Assembly (NCBI GenBank): GCA_903859155.1 | Contig: CAIOLO010000074.1 | Coordinates: forward strand, 29,890 to 93,889 | Direction: 5' to 3' | DNA from: an uncultured beta proteobacterium | GTDB lineage: Bacteria; Pseudomonadota; Gammaproteobacteria; Burkholderiales; SG8-39 | Length of the DNA stretch: 64,000 nucleotides | Shown: positions 9,144 to 16,575 of the stretch, piece by piece | How positions within the stretch are numbered: position 1 is the stretch's first letter | How the letters are laid out: every line of letters starts with the position of its first letter | Program-made: the position numbers and the translations under genes | Notes under the pieces: generated by a model | Seen by the model: the letters and a program-made list of their open reading frames with translations, nothing else | Database searches by the model: none | Told to the model about the DNA's origin: nothing

Positions 9144-9893
9144 ATGACATTATCCCTGGAAGGCAAGGTCATCCTGATTACCGGTGCCGCGAGGCGCGTC
9201 GGTGCGGCGATTGCGCGCCGCCTTCATGCCGCCGGCGCCAACATGATGCTGCACTACCACCATTCGGAAAGCGATGCGCATGCGCTGCGCGCCGAGCTCA
9301 ATGCGCTGCGCGCCGATTCGGCGGCGCTGGTCCAGGCCGACCTGCTGAACATTGCAGGTCTCAACGAGATGATCCGCAACACGCTGGCGCGCTATGAGCG
9401 GCTCGATGCGCTGGTCAACAATGCCTCGAGCTTCTACGCCACCACCATGGGGGCCATCACCGAAGCGGATTGGGACAGCCTGGTCGGCACCAATGTGAAA
9501 GCCCCGCTGTTCCTGTGCCAGGCCGCCGCGCCGCACCTGCGCAAATCCTCGGGGAGCATTGTCAATATCACCGACATTCATGCCGAACGCCCGCTCAAGA
9601 ATTACGTTGTCTACACTGTCGCCAAGGCGGCGCTCGATGGAATGACACGATCGCTTGCCCGCGAGCTGGGACCGGAAATCAGGGTCAACGCCGTCGCGCC
9701 CGGGCCCATCCTCTGGCCGGAGGATGATTCCTTCGATGAACTGGCGAGGCAACGGGTGATCTCGCACACGCTGCTCAAACGCGCGGGGGAGCCTGCGGAC
9801 ATCGCCAAGGCGGTGTATTACCTCATCGCCGAAGCGCCCTTTGTGACCGGACAGACCCTCTCGGTTGACGGCGGCCGCAGCGTGAATCTGTAG
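9144..9893 (+). CDS. Pteridine reductase (short-chain dehydrogenase, FolM-like)
   Basis: 249 residues from the ATG at 9144 (MTLSLEGKVILITGAARRVG); a farther in-frame ATG at 9066 is less likely because it adds an unstructured leader. The nucleotide-binding motif TGAARRVG, with arginines replacing the usual GxG residues, is the pteridine-reductase signature and indicates NADPH use. NNAS, the catalytic Tyr in NYVVYTVAKAAL with its YxxxK pair, and the C-terminal FVTGQTLSVDGGRSV complete the SDR fold. It would reduce dihydrobiopterin or dihydromonapterin-type substrates in the cytoplasm. It is followed within 40 bases by the DUF1857 gene. Confidence 0.88.
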   Translation: MTLSLEGKVILITGAARRVGAAIARRLHAAGANMMLHYHHSESDAHALRAELNALRADSAALVQADLLNIAGLNEMIRNTLARYERLDALVNNASSFYATTMGAITEADWDSLVGTNVKAPLFLCQAAAPHLRKSSGSIVNITDIHAERPLKNYVVYTVAKAALDGMTRSLARELGPEIRVNAVAPGPILWPEDDSFDELARQRVISHTLLKRAGEPADIAKAVYYLIAEAPFVTGQTLSVDGGRSVNL

Positions 9894-9929
9894 TCCTTTG
9901 CCACCCGGCATTTGCGCCTGCGGCCACCC

Positions 9930-10400
9930 ATGTCCCGATTCAGCCACCTCGTCGAAATCAACGATCTGATCAATCCGTTGGGCTATGTGCTGACGCGCGA
10001 GCAGCTCTGGAGCGGTCTGGTGCGCAGGGCCGAGGAGCCCACGCAGTTCGTGCTGGGGCTGGACTCATGCCGGATCATCAGTCGCGCAGGCCGATCGTTG
10101 CGCCGGGAATTGCGGTTCGGCACGCTGCTGGTGCGCGACCGGGTCAGTTTCGCGCCATTGGATTCGGTTCGCTATAGCGTTGAGGCGAGCACGCATTTTC
10201 CCGCCAGCACGCTGGTCATGCGTATCGAAGAGCCGCAACCGGAGCATTTGTTCGTGCGCTTCGAATATGCGGACCAGCGTCCGGAGCCGCAGGGCGAGGA
10301 TGTCGAGGCACTGCAGGTGCTGCATTCGGCCTACCGCGCCGCCGATATCGACACCATCCGTGGCATACGCCGGTTCATTGCCGGCAGCCGGCTGAATTAA
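9930..10400 (+). CDS. DUF1857 (SRPBCC/AtaL-like) protein
   Basis: 156 residues from the ATG at 9930; a TTG at 9912 would add six residues. The start FSHLVEINDLINPLGYVLTREQLWSGLVRRAEEP, read in parts, matches DUF1857: INDxxNP, LTREQLWxGLxxRAE and FVLGLDSCRI. The family has a START/SRPBCC-like hydrophobic pocket; one relative, AtaL, is linked to polyketide processing in fungi, but bacterial roles are unknown. It sits 36 bases after the pteridine reductase gene on the same strand, so the two are probably one transcript. Confidence 0.8.
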   Translation: MSRFSHLVEINDLINPLGYVLTREQLWSGLVRRAEEPTQFVLGLDSCRIISRAGRSLRRELRFGTLLVRDRVSFAPLDSVRYSVEASTHFPASTLVMRIEEPQPEHLFVRFEYADQRPEPQGEDVEALQVLHSAYRAADIDTIRGIRRFIAGSRLN

Positions 10401-10492
10401 GGTTCCGGGTCCGGCGCAACCCGCGCGGCGGCCGGATTGGTCGCGGGCCGCAAATTCCGGGATAATCCCCGGCCTGATCCGGTACCGCCGAT

Positions 10493-11386
10493 ATGAACGC
10501 CCCCGAACACAAGACCCTCGAAAAACAGCGCCGCGAAGCGGCCAAGCTGGAGAAGCGTCTTTGCCGGCTGGTCGGCCAGGCCATTGCCGATTACCAGATG
10601 ATCGGCGATGGCGATCGCGTCATGGTGTGTCTGTCCGGGGGCAAGGACAGCTATGGCCTTCTCGATATCCTGCTGAAACTCAGGTCGAGGGCGCATGTGA
10701 ATTTTGAGCTGATCGCCGTCAATCTGGATCAGCGCCACCCGGGTTTCCCCGCGCATGTGCTGCCGCAATACCTGGAATCCATCGGCGTGCCTTTCCGTGT
10801 CGAAGTGCAGGACACCCATGCGATCGTCAAGCGCGTCATTCCCGAAGGCAAGACGATGTGCTCGCTGTGTTCGCGGCTGCGCCGCGGCGTGCTCTACCGC
10901 GTCGCTCGCGAGCTCGGCGCCACCCGCATTGCGCTTGGCCATCATCGCGACGACATTCTGGAAACCTTTTTCCTGAACCTGTTTTATGGCGGCAAGATGA
11001 AGGGCATGTCGCCCAAGCTCCGGTCCGACAATGGCGAGCACATCGTCATCCGCCCGCTGGCCTATGTGGCCGAGGATGATCTCGAGGAATGGGCGCGGTT
11101 GAGCCGCTTTCCCATCATTCCCTGCGACCTGTGCGGATCGCAGGAAACCTTGCAGCGAAAGCAGGTGAAGCATCTGCTGCGCCAATGGGAGCGCGAGCAT
11201 CCGGGGCGCACCGAATCGATGTTCCGGGCGCTAGGCAACGTGGTGGGCTCGCACCTGATGGACCGCAAGCTGTTCGATTTCAACAATCTTGCGGCCGGAG
11301 TGCCCGGCGACGTGGCTGCGGCAGGCGAGGCGACTGGTGAGGTCATCCATTTTCACGACAGGCATTTCGCCGATCTCGACGATTAG
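10493..11386 (+). CDS. ttcA: tRNA 2-thiocytidine(32) synthetase
   Basis: 297 residues. The N-type ATP pyrophosphatase P-loop is [19 protein letters not shown], and two CxxC pairs that ligate the 4Fe-4S cluster of TtcA are visible: [11 protein letters not shown] and [29 protein letters not shown] is the family signature. The enzyme activates C32 of certain tRNAs with ATP and inserts sulfur to form s2C. Length and motif order match E. coli TtcA. No operon partner is close: the gene ends 174 bases before the HTH/aminotransferase gene. Confidence 0.95.
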   Translation: MNAPEHKTLEKQRREAAKLEKRLCRLVGQAIADYQMIGDGDRVMVCLSGGKDSYGLLDILLKLRSRAHVNFELIAVNLDQRHPGFPAHVLPQYLESIGVPFRVEVQDTHAIVKRVIPEGKTMCSLCSRLRRGVLYRVARELGATRIALGHHRDDILETFFLNLFYGGKMKGMSPKLRSDNGEHIVIRPLAYVAEDDLEEWARLSRFPIIPCDLCGSQETLQRKQVKHLLRQWEREHPGRTESMFRALGNVVGSHLMDRKLFDFNNLAAGVPGDVAAAGEATGEVIHFHDRHFADLDD

Positions 11387-11522
11387 TCGCTGGCCACCGG
11401 ATCCATCGCAACATGGTATATAAAATAATTTATAAACAATAACATACGGTGAATTTGACGCATCCCTGGGGTATTTTCCCGGGGTGCGAAAGTCGAGAAG
11501 GCAGTTCTAATCCAGCACTATT

Positions 11523-11541
11523 TGTCAAATTCAGTTTGACA
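11523..11541. promoter_or_regulatory. Inverted repeat TGTCAAA-N5-TTTGACA, candidate operator
   Basis: A perfect seven-base inverted repeat (arms 11523-11529 and 11535-11541) lies 20-38 bases before the HTH/aminotransferase ATG. The right arm contains TTGACA (11536-11541), a perfect sigma-70 -35 hexamer, and 17 bases later stands TTATGA (11559-11564). A promoter using this pair would start transcription inside the HTH reading frame, upstream of the internal aminotransferase start at 11822. Whether it is an operator for the encoded HTH protein is inference. Confidence 0.4.
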
Positions 11542-11560
11542 TGTTAGATTCTGGTTTCTT

Positions 11561-13078
11561 ATGAACTGCGCCGAACGTCTCGTCGAAATTTTTGGTAGTC
11601 AGGCGGAGGTCGCCAGGGCTTTCCGCATGGACCGCGCGGTAATCAGCCATTGGATCAAAATGGGCTACGTTCCGGCCCGCTGGGCGGTCGAAGTCGAGCG
11701 CCTGACCGATGGCGGCATCATTGCCACTGAAGTTCTCAACGAGGCCAACGCCAAGAATCCCGTTCGGGTGAAATCCCGAACAGAAGCCGATGCTCTCGGC
11801 GCCATTGAAGGGAGTAACACCATGAACAATTTCGCCCCTGCCAAACGCATTAGTTCCTTCCACCCGCCGCAGCGCACGCTGATGGGGCCGGGACCGACGG
11901 AAATCCATCCGCGGGTTCTGACCACCATGAGCCAGCCGGCCATCGGTTATCTCGATCCGATCTTCGTCGATATGATGGAAGAGCTGAAGGCGCTGCTGCG
12001 CTACACCTACCAGACCAAGAATCTCCTGACTTTCCCGGTCTCGGGTCCCGGTTCGGTCGGCATGGAGTATTGCTTTGTCAACATGGTCGCCCCCGGCGAC
12101 AAGGTCATCGTCTGCCGCAACGGTGTGTTCGGCGGCCGCATGATCGAAAACGTCGAGCGTTGCGGCGGTACGGCCATTGTGGTCGAGGCCGAATGGGGTT
12201 CACCCATCGATCCGCAGAAACTCGAGGACGCGCTCAAAGCCAATCGCGACGCGCGCCTGGTGGCTTTCGTGCATGCCGAGACCTCCACCGGCGTGCAGTC
12301 TGACGCCAAGACGCTGGTCGAGATCGCACACAAATACGACGCGCTCACCATTGTCGACGCCGTGACCTCATTGGGCGGCACCCCGGTTCTGGTCGACGAG
12401 TGGGGCCTGGACGCGGTCTACTCGGCCAGCCAGAAATGCCTGTCGTGCACGCCCGGCCTGTCGCCGGTGACTCTGTCCGAACGCGTGGTCGATCACGTCA
12501 AGGCGCGCAAGGACAAGATCCACTCGTGGTTCATGGACATGAATCTGCTGCTCGGTTACTGGGGCGAGACCACCCGCACCTATCATCACACCGCGCCCAC
12601 CAATTCGCTGTTCGGGCTGCACGAAGCGCTGCTTTTGATCCGCGAAGAAGGCCTGGAGAACTGCTGGGCGCGTCACGCACGCCACCATCAGGCACTGAAA
12701 GCCGGTCTGGAGGCCATGGGCCTGCAGTTCCTGGTGAAAGAGCCCTATCGCCTGCCGCAGATGAATGCAATCCACATTCCGGACGCGATCAAGCCCAAAG
12801 AGGCCGAGGTCCGCAAGACGCTGCTCAACGAGTTCAATCTCGAAATCGGCGCCGGACTCGGACCGCTCGCCGGCAAGATCTGGCGCGTGGGCATCATGGG
12901 TTACTCGGCACGTGCCGAGAACATCATGCTGTGCCTCTCGGCCATGGGTTCGGTCCTCTCCGACCTGGGTGTGAAACTGGACGAGGGCGACGCCGAAGGT
13001 GCCGCCCATCAGGCCTACTCGACGCAGCATGCCAAGGCGGCCAAGCAAAAGCTCACTGGCGCCAAGCGCGCGGCCTGA
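11561..13078 (+). CDS. Alanine/serine-glyoxylate-type aminotransferase with an in-frame N-terminal HTH domain
   Basis: The open frame is 505 residues. Residues 1-64 look like a Cro/YdaS-type helix-turn-helix (GSQAEVARAFRMDRAVISHW); from residue 88 the protein is a class V PLP aminotransferase: RTLMGPGPTEIHPRV, VSGPGSVGMEYCFVNMV, HAETSTGVQSDA, IVDAVTSLGG, and the PLP-binding lysine in YSASQKCLSCTPG. This is the alanine-glyoxylate/serine-glyoxylate family. An internal ATG at 11822 is preceded by GAAGGGAG at good spacing and gives the usual family start, so a separate 418-residue enzyme is at least as likely as a true fusion. The linker (residues 65-87) carries no stop. A strong terminator follows at 13094. 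Confidence 0.8.
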   Translation: MNCAERLVEIFGSQAEVARAFRMDRAVISHWIKMGYVPARWAVEVERLTDGGIIATEVLNEANAKNPVRVKSRTEADALGAIEGSNTMNNFAPAKRISSFHPPQRTLMGPGPTEIHPRVLTTMSQPAIGYLDPIFVDMMEELKALLRYTYQTKNLLTFPVSGPGSVGMEYCFVNMVAPGDKVIVCRNGVFGGRMIENVERCGGTAIVVEAEWGSPIDPQKLEDALKANRDARLVAFVHAETSTGVQSDAKTLVEIAHKYDALTIVDAVTSLGGTPVLVDEWGLDAVYSASQKCLSCTPGLSPVTLSERVVDHVKARKDKIHSWFMDMNLLLGYWGETTRTYHHTAPTNSLFGLHEALLLIREEGLENCWARHARHHQALKAGLEAMGLQFLVKEPYRLPQMNAIHIPDAIKPKEAEVRKTLLNEFNLEIGAGLGPLAGKIWRVGIMGYSARAENIMLCLSAMGSVLSDLGVKLDEGDAEGAAHQAYSTQHAKAAKQKLTGAKRAA

Positions 13079-13093
13079 TTCGCTTCCGGCCGC

Positions 13094-13124
13094 AAAAAGC
13101 CCGGTTGATGCCGGGCTTTTTTTT
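13094..13124 (+). terminator. Rho-independent terminator
   Basis: Stem GCCCGG (13099-13104) pairs with CCGGGC (13111-13116) around a six-base loop. It is preceded by five A and followed by eight T, so it can act in both directions. It sits 15 bases after the aminotransferase stop. Confidence 0.92.
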
Positions 13125-13284
13125 GCCCCGGTTTCAGTCATGTGCCCGCCATTGACTGCGGTGCTGCAAATGCAAAAAATAGTGTCGCCTCCGGACCAGC
13201 GGACATGCTGATGCCGAACCGCCTGCGGCGATGGTCGAGGCGCAGGCGCGCAGCCTCTCTCCCTGTTTTGAAGCTTTCCCGCGC

Positions 13285-14580
13285 CTACTTGGTTTTCAGC
13301 GTGAATGCGAGCAAAAAGGATGTGGCGGTCATCAGCACGATGGCGCTCAATGCCAGCGACCAGTGCACGCCGATCAACCCGCCCAGCATACCCACGGTCA
13401 CGCCGCTGAATGAACGCATGCCGCTGAGCGCCATGTGATACACGCCGATCAGCCGGCCGCGAAGGTGCGGTGGCGATTGCATCTGCACCAGCGTCTGCGA
13501 CATGGCGCCCGAGGTCAGGTTGAGGAAACCGGCGACGAACATCAGGCCCAGTGCCAGTGCGTAATTGGCGGACGCGGCAAAGGCGATCACGCTGACGCAC
13601 CACAGTATGGTGATGATGATGGCGGTACGCGGGCTTGCCTTGAGCAGGCCGCGGCTCTCCAGGATCAGCCCACCTGCGAAGGCGCCGGCGGCATTGGCGC
13701 CCAGCAGCATGCCGTAGCGATAACCGGCCCCCTCGGTGCCCAGGTCATGCGCGTATTCGGGCATCTGCGCCTGGAAAGCGTTGCCGACGAAAAACGAGGA
13801 AAGCCCTGCCAGCAGGATCATGGAGAAAATCGTCGGATTGGCCGATGCTTCACGCAGGGCGGCGAACGCACTGCTGAAGCTCCCGCCGGTGTGGCGTCCC
13901 TTCACATAGGCGTCGCGGCGTCGCGGCGGTGCCCGGAACATCCACAGCAGCAGCGGCAGATATATAAGGGCATTGACCAGCAGACCCAATGGCGGGCCCA
14001 GCAACAGCATCAGCCCGCCACCGATGGCCGGTCCCAACAGCACGCCCAGGGAACGGCTGGTCGAATTGAGGCGGATCGCGCTTTGCAGATCCTCCTCTTT
14101 CACCAGGTCATGAATCAGCAACTGGGTGGGCGGCCCCCAGAGCACACCGGCGAAGCCGTGGATGACAAGCAGCACTGCTGCATGCCAGATCTCAATGGTG
14201 TCGGTGAGGAAGAGCACACCCCAGCCGACCGACACGCCCATGAACATCAGCGTCGCGATCTGAATCATGCGCCGGCAGTCGAAGCGGTCGGCCAGCGCGC
14301 CGACGTATACCGAGAAGAACAGGAAGGGCAACCAGTGGCTGAGTACCGCAAAGCCCGCCAGGGTTGGCGACTTGAATTTTTCGTACATGACCCAGTAGCT
14401 GATCACGTGCTCGATGTTGTCGGCCATCATCGCCACGGCCATGGTCAAAAAATACGCTCGGAAGGCGGGGCGGCGCAGCGCAGCGAAGGATCTTTCCCTG
14501 GGTGCGAGGCCTTGTGCGGCCGGTGCTTTAATCTTTCCGGGTGCCGCTGTTGTTTCGACCTCAGACGCGATCTTGGACAA
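13285..14580 (-). CDS. MFS transporter (MFS_3/EntS-like)
   Basis: 431 residues with about twelve hydrophobic segments. The first cytoplasmic loop motif GALADRFDCRRMIQIATL is a good match to the MFS G-x-L-aD-rfdrR signature, and HGFAGVLWGPPTQLLIHDLV and LNSTSRSLGVLLGPAIGG resemble the MFS_3 subfamily, which includes enterobactin exporter EntS and macrolide exporters. The first 30 residues are polar and cytoplasmic. The substrate cannot be inferred. The gene is alone, convergent with the aminotransferase gene, and separated from it by that gene's terminator. Confidence 0.85.
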   Translation of the reverse strand: MSKIASEVETTAAPGKIKAPAAQGLAPRERSFAALRRPAFRAYFLTMAVAMMADNIEHVISYWVMYEKFKSPTLAGFAVLSHWLPFLFFSVYVGALADRFDCRRMIQIATLMFMGVSVGWGVLFLTDTIEIWHAAVLLVIHGFAGVLWGPPTQLLIHDLVKEEDLQSAIRLNSTSRSLGVLLGPAIGGGLMLLLGPPLGLLVNALIYLPLLLWMFRAPPRRRDAYVKGRHTGGSFSSAFAALREASANPTIFSMILLAGLSSFFVGNAFQAQMPEYAHDLGTEGAGYRYGMLLGANAAGAFAGGLILESRGLLKASPRTAIIITILWCVSVIAFAASANYALALGLMFVAGFLNLTSGAMSQTLVQMQSPPHLRGRLIGVYHMALSGMRSFSGVTVGMLGGLIGVHWSLALSAIVLMTATSFLLAFTLKTK

Positions 14581-14762
14581 TAAAACCTCTATGAAATCAG
14601 GGTGATTAACGTGCTTGGAAGGGGGGCAAGACTAGCACAGCCAATGCGTGCGACATGGCCGGTGTGTCGCAGCGCTGACCTCCTTGATGCGCGGGCTGAT
14701 CGTTGTCGCTGCGCTGATGGCTGGTGCGGCGAGCCTGCGGTGTCGCTGAATGCAATGACAGT

Positions 14763-14791
14763 TTGTTGCAGACGCCGGTTTTTGCTATCTT
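14763..14791 (+). promoter_or_regulatory. Candidate sigma-70 promoter of the 14.8 kb small unit
   Basis: TTGTTG (14763-14768), 17-base spacer, TATCTT (14786-14791). Transcription would start near 14798, about 37 bases before the microprotein ATG. The match is moderate; position relative to the ribosome site and the terminator at 15077 is what supports it. Confidence 0.4.
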
Positions 14792-14834
14792 GTGCGCGCG
14801 GCATGTGCCGCGTCTTCAGAAAGGGGGTGATCCG

Positions 14835-14936
14835 ATGTCTAGTCGATTGCTTAGCAATGTTGCCGTCATTGCATTTTCTGTGGCGGACAACGCCGCGTCG
14901 GAGCTGGTTGGCGCGAAGGTGAGTTGGGCAGACTGA
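14835..14936 (+). CDS. Candidate 33-residue microprotein
   Basis: The frame encodes MSSRLLSNVAVIAFSVADNA and then ASELVGAKVSWAD. No family is recognised. The reason to list it is the ribosome binding site: AGAAAGGGGGTGATC, directly before the ATG, matches the complement of the 3' end of 16S rRNA at 14 of 15 positions. The peptide has one amphipathic or weakly hydrophobic stretch (LLSNVAVIAFSVA). Downstream come an imperfect inverted repeat (about 14943-14995) and a strong terminator at 15077, so promoter, SD, frame and terminator form a compact unit of about 320 bases. A regulatory RNA with a short leader frame is the alternative. Confidence 0.5.
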   Translation: MSSRLLSNVAVIAFSVADNAASELVGAKVSWAD

Positions 14937-15076
14937 GTGCAGATATCGGACATCTCCGCAAATCAGGACTTATCTTATAGTGGAGATATCCGGGGCTGAT
15001 CCTCGGTCGCCGTATTCACCGCCAGGCTCGGTAATTTCGCGCTGACGCGGAAACGGCAGTCGAATTAAGCCTTGTT

Positions 15077-15114
15077 GAGACGGCCGCGGCCAAAACCGCG
15101 GCCGTTTCTTTTTT
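15077..15114 (+). terminator. Rho-independent terminator
   Basis: A 13-base stem, GAGACGGCCGCGG (15077-15089) with CCGCGGCCGTTTC (15096-15108), one G-U pair, loop CCAAAA, followed by six T. It ends the small unit that begins near 14798. Confidence 0.92.
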
Positions 15115-15150
15115 GGTGCTGAGTCGGCGCGTCGTTGGCGCTATCCGGGT

Positions 15151-16575
15151 CTACCGGGTCCAGCCTCCGCCGAGTGCTTTCATCAAGTCCACGCTGGCCG
15201 CCAGGCGGCTCTGGTGGTTCCTGACGAGGGCGAGCCCGGCATCGTTGAGCGAGCGCTGCGCGTCCAGCACCTCGAGGAACGGCGAATACCCGGACTGGTA
15301 GCGCAAAAGCGCCAGGCGGGAAGTTGTACGGGCTGCCTGGAGGCGAGTTTGCAGGTCATCCTCGGTTTCGCGGCCGGCCGCGGCATTGCTCAGGGCGTCG
15401 GCCACCTCCCGGAAGGCCGTCTCCACCGACTTCTGATACCCGGCCACCAGCTGTTGTGCGCGCGCCGTGGCGGCGTCCGAACGCGATGCCAGCCGTCCCC
15501 AGTCAAAAATCGGCAGCGTCACACCGAACCCCAGCGACCAGATGCGCGAGCCCGAATTGAGCAGGGTCGAAAGGGCACGGCTTTCGTCGCCCAGCAAGCC
15601 GGTGAGCGAGACGCTGGGGAACATGGCGGCGCGTGCAATGCCGATTTGCGCATTGGCGGCGACCAGTTGCTGCTCGGCCAGCTGAATATCCGGACGGCGT
15701 TCGATCAACTGCGAGGGAAGCCCGGCCGGAGGCTGCGGCGGGACCGGCAGGCCAGGCAGATTTCCCGGGGCAACGCCCAGGTCGAGCGTGCCGGTGAGTG
15801 TGGCGAGCTGGTGTTCGAGCAGCGAGCGCTGTCGCTGCAGTTCGCGCAGTTGCAACGAGACCTCGGCGCGGGCCGATTGCGCCTGGCTGAGCTCCAGATC
15901 CGAGGCAATGCCCCCGGCGACGCGGCGGCGCACCAGATCGAGCGCGCTGTCGCGACTGTCCAGAGTGGAGCGCGTGAATGCAATCTGCTCATCCAGCGAG
16001 CGGATCGAGAAGTACGCCTGCGTCGTCAGGCCGGCGAGCGACAGCGTGACGACATCTTTCGCGTAGCGCGAGCTCAGCGCCAGTGCGCGCGCCGCCTCCA
16101 GCGTGCGCCTGAGCTTTCCCCAGAAATCGATCTCGAACGCAGTATTGAGCGCGAGCCGCACATTGTTGCGGATGATCGGCACTCCCGAAAAGGCGGGCGT
16201 CGCCTGGGTGGTGCTGAAGCGCTGCCGCGAACCGGTGGAGCCAAGATTGATTTCCGGCAGGAATGCGGCACCGGCTTCGCGCAGGTTGGCATCGGTCTCT
16301 TCGATGCGGGCGACGGCGACGCGGATGTCGGCGTTGCGCGCAAGCGCGCTGGCGACCAGTTCGTCAAGCCGCGCATCACCGTACACCTTCCACCATTCGG
16401 CTGTGACCGCCGCACTTTCGAGCGCTTGCTTGCCGCCGGCGGCGGCGGCGCCGTCCGGATACGCTGCCGGCAGGCCGAGCAGCGGCCGTTCATAATCCGG
16501 ACCCACGCTCGTGCATGCGGCGCCAAGCAGGCTGGCCGCCGCCGCGATACCGATCAGAGAGCGACGCGGCTTCAT
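15151..16575 (-). CDS. RND efflux outer-membrane lipoprotein (NodT/OprM family)
   Basis: 474 residues. The signal peptide ends in the lipobox LLGAACTS, so Cys is lipidated. CTSVGPDYERP is the standard NodT-family start, and two repeated outer-membrane efflux protein domains follow; VARIEETDANLREAGAAFLP and the later RRPDIQLAEQQLVAANAQIGIARAAMFP are their mirror motifs. It forms the trimeric TolC-like duct of a tripartite pump. It is the last gene of the operon adaptor-RND-OMP: its ATG overlaps the stop of the RND gene by four bases. Confidence 0.93.
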   Translation of the reverse strand: MKPRRSLIGIAAAASLLGAACTSVGPDYERPLLGLPAAYPDGAAAAGGKQALESAAVTAEWWKVYGDARLDELVASALARNADIRVAVARIEETDANLREAGAAFLPEINLGSTGSRQRFSTTQATPAFSGVPIIRNNVRLALNTAFEIDFWGKLRRTLEAARALALSSRYAKDVVTLSLAGLTTQAYFSIRSLDEQIAFTRSTLDSRDSALDLVRRRVAGGIASDLELSQAQSARAEVSLQLRELQRQRSLLEHQLATLTGTLDLGVAPGNLPGLPVPPQPPAGLPSQLIERRPDIQLAEQQLVAANAQIGIARAAMFPSVSLTGLLGDESRALSTLLNSGSRIWSLGFGVTLPIFDWGRLASRSDAATARAQQLVAGYQKSVETAFREVADALSNAAAGRETEDDLQTRLQAARTTSRLALLRYQSGYSPFLEVLDAQRSLNDAGLALVRNHQSRLAASVDLMKALGGGWTR

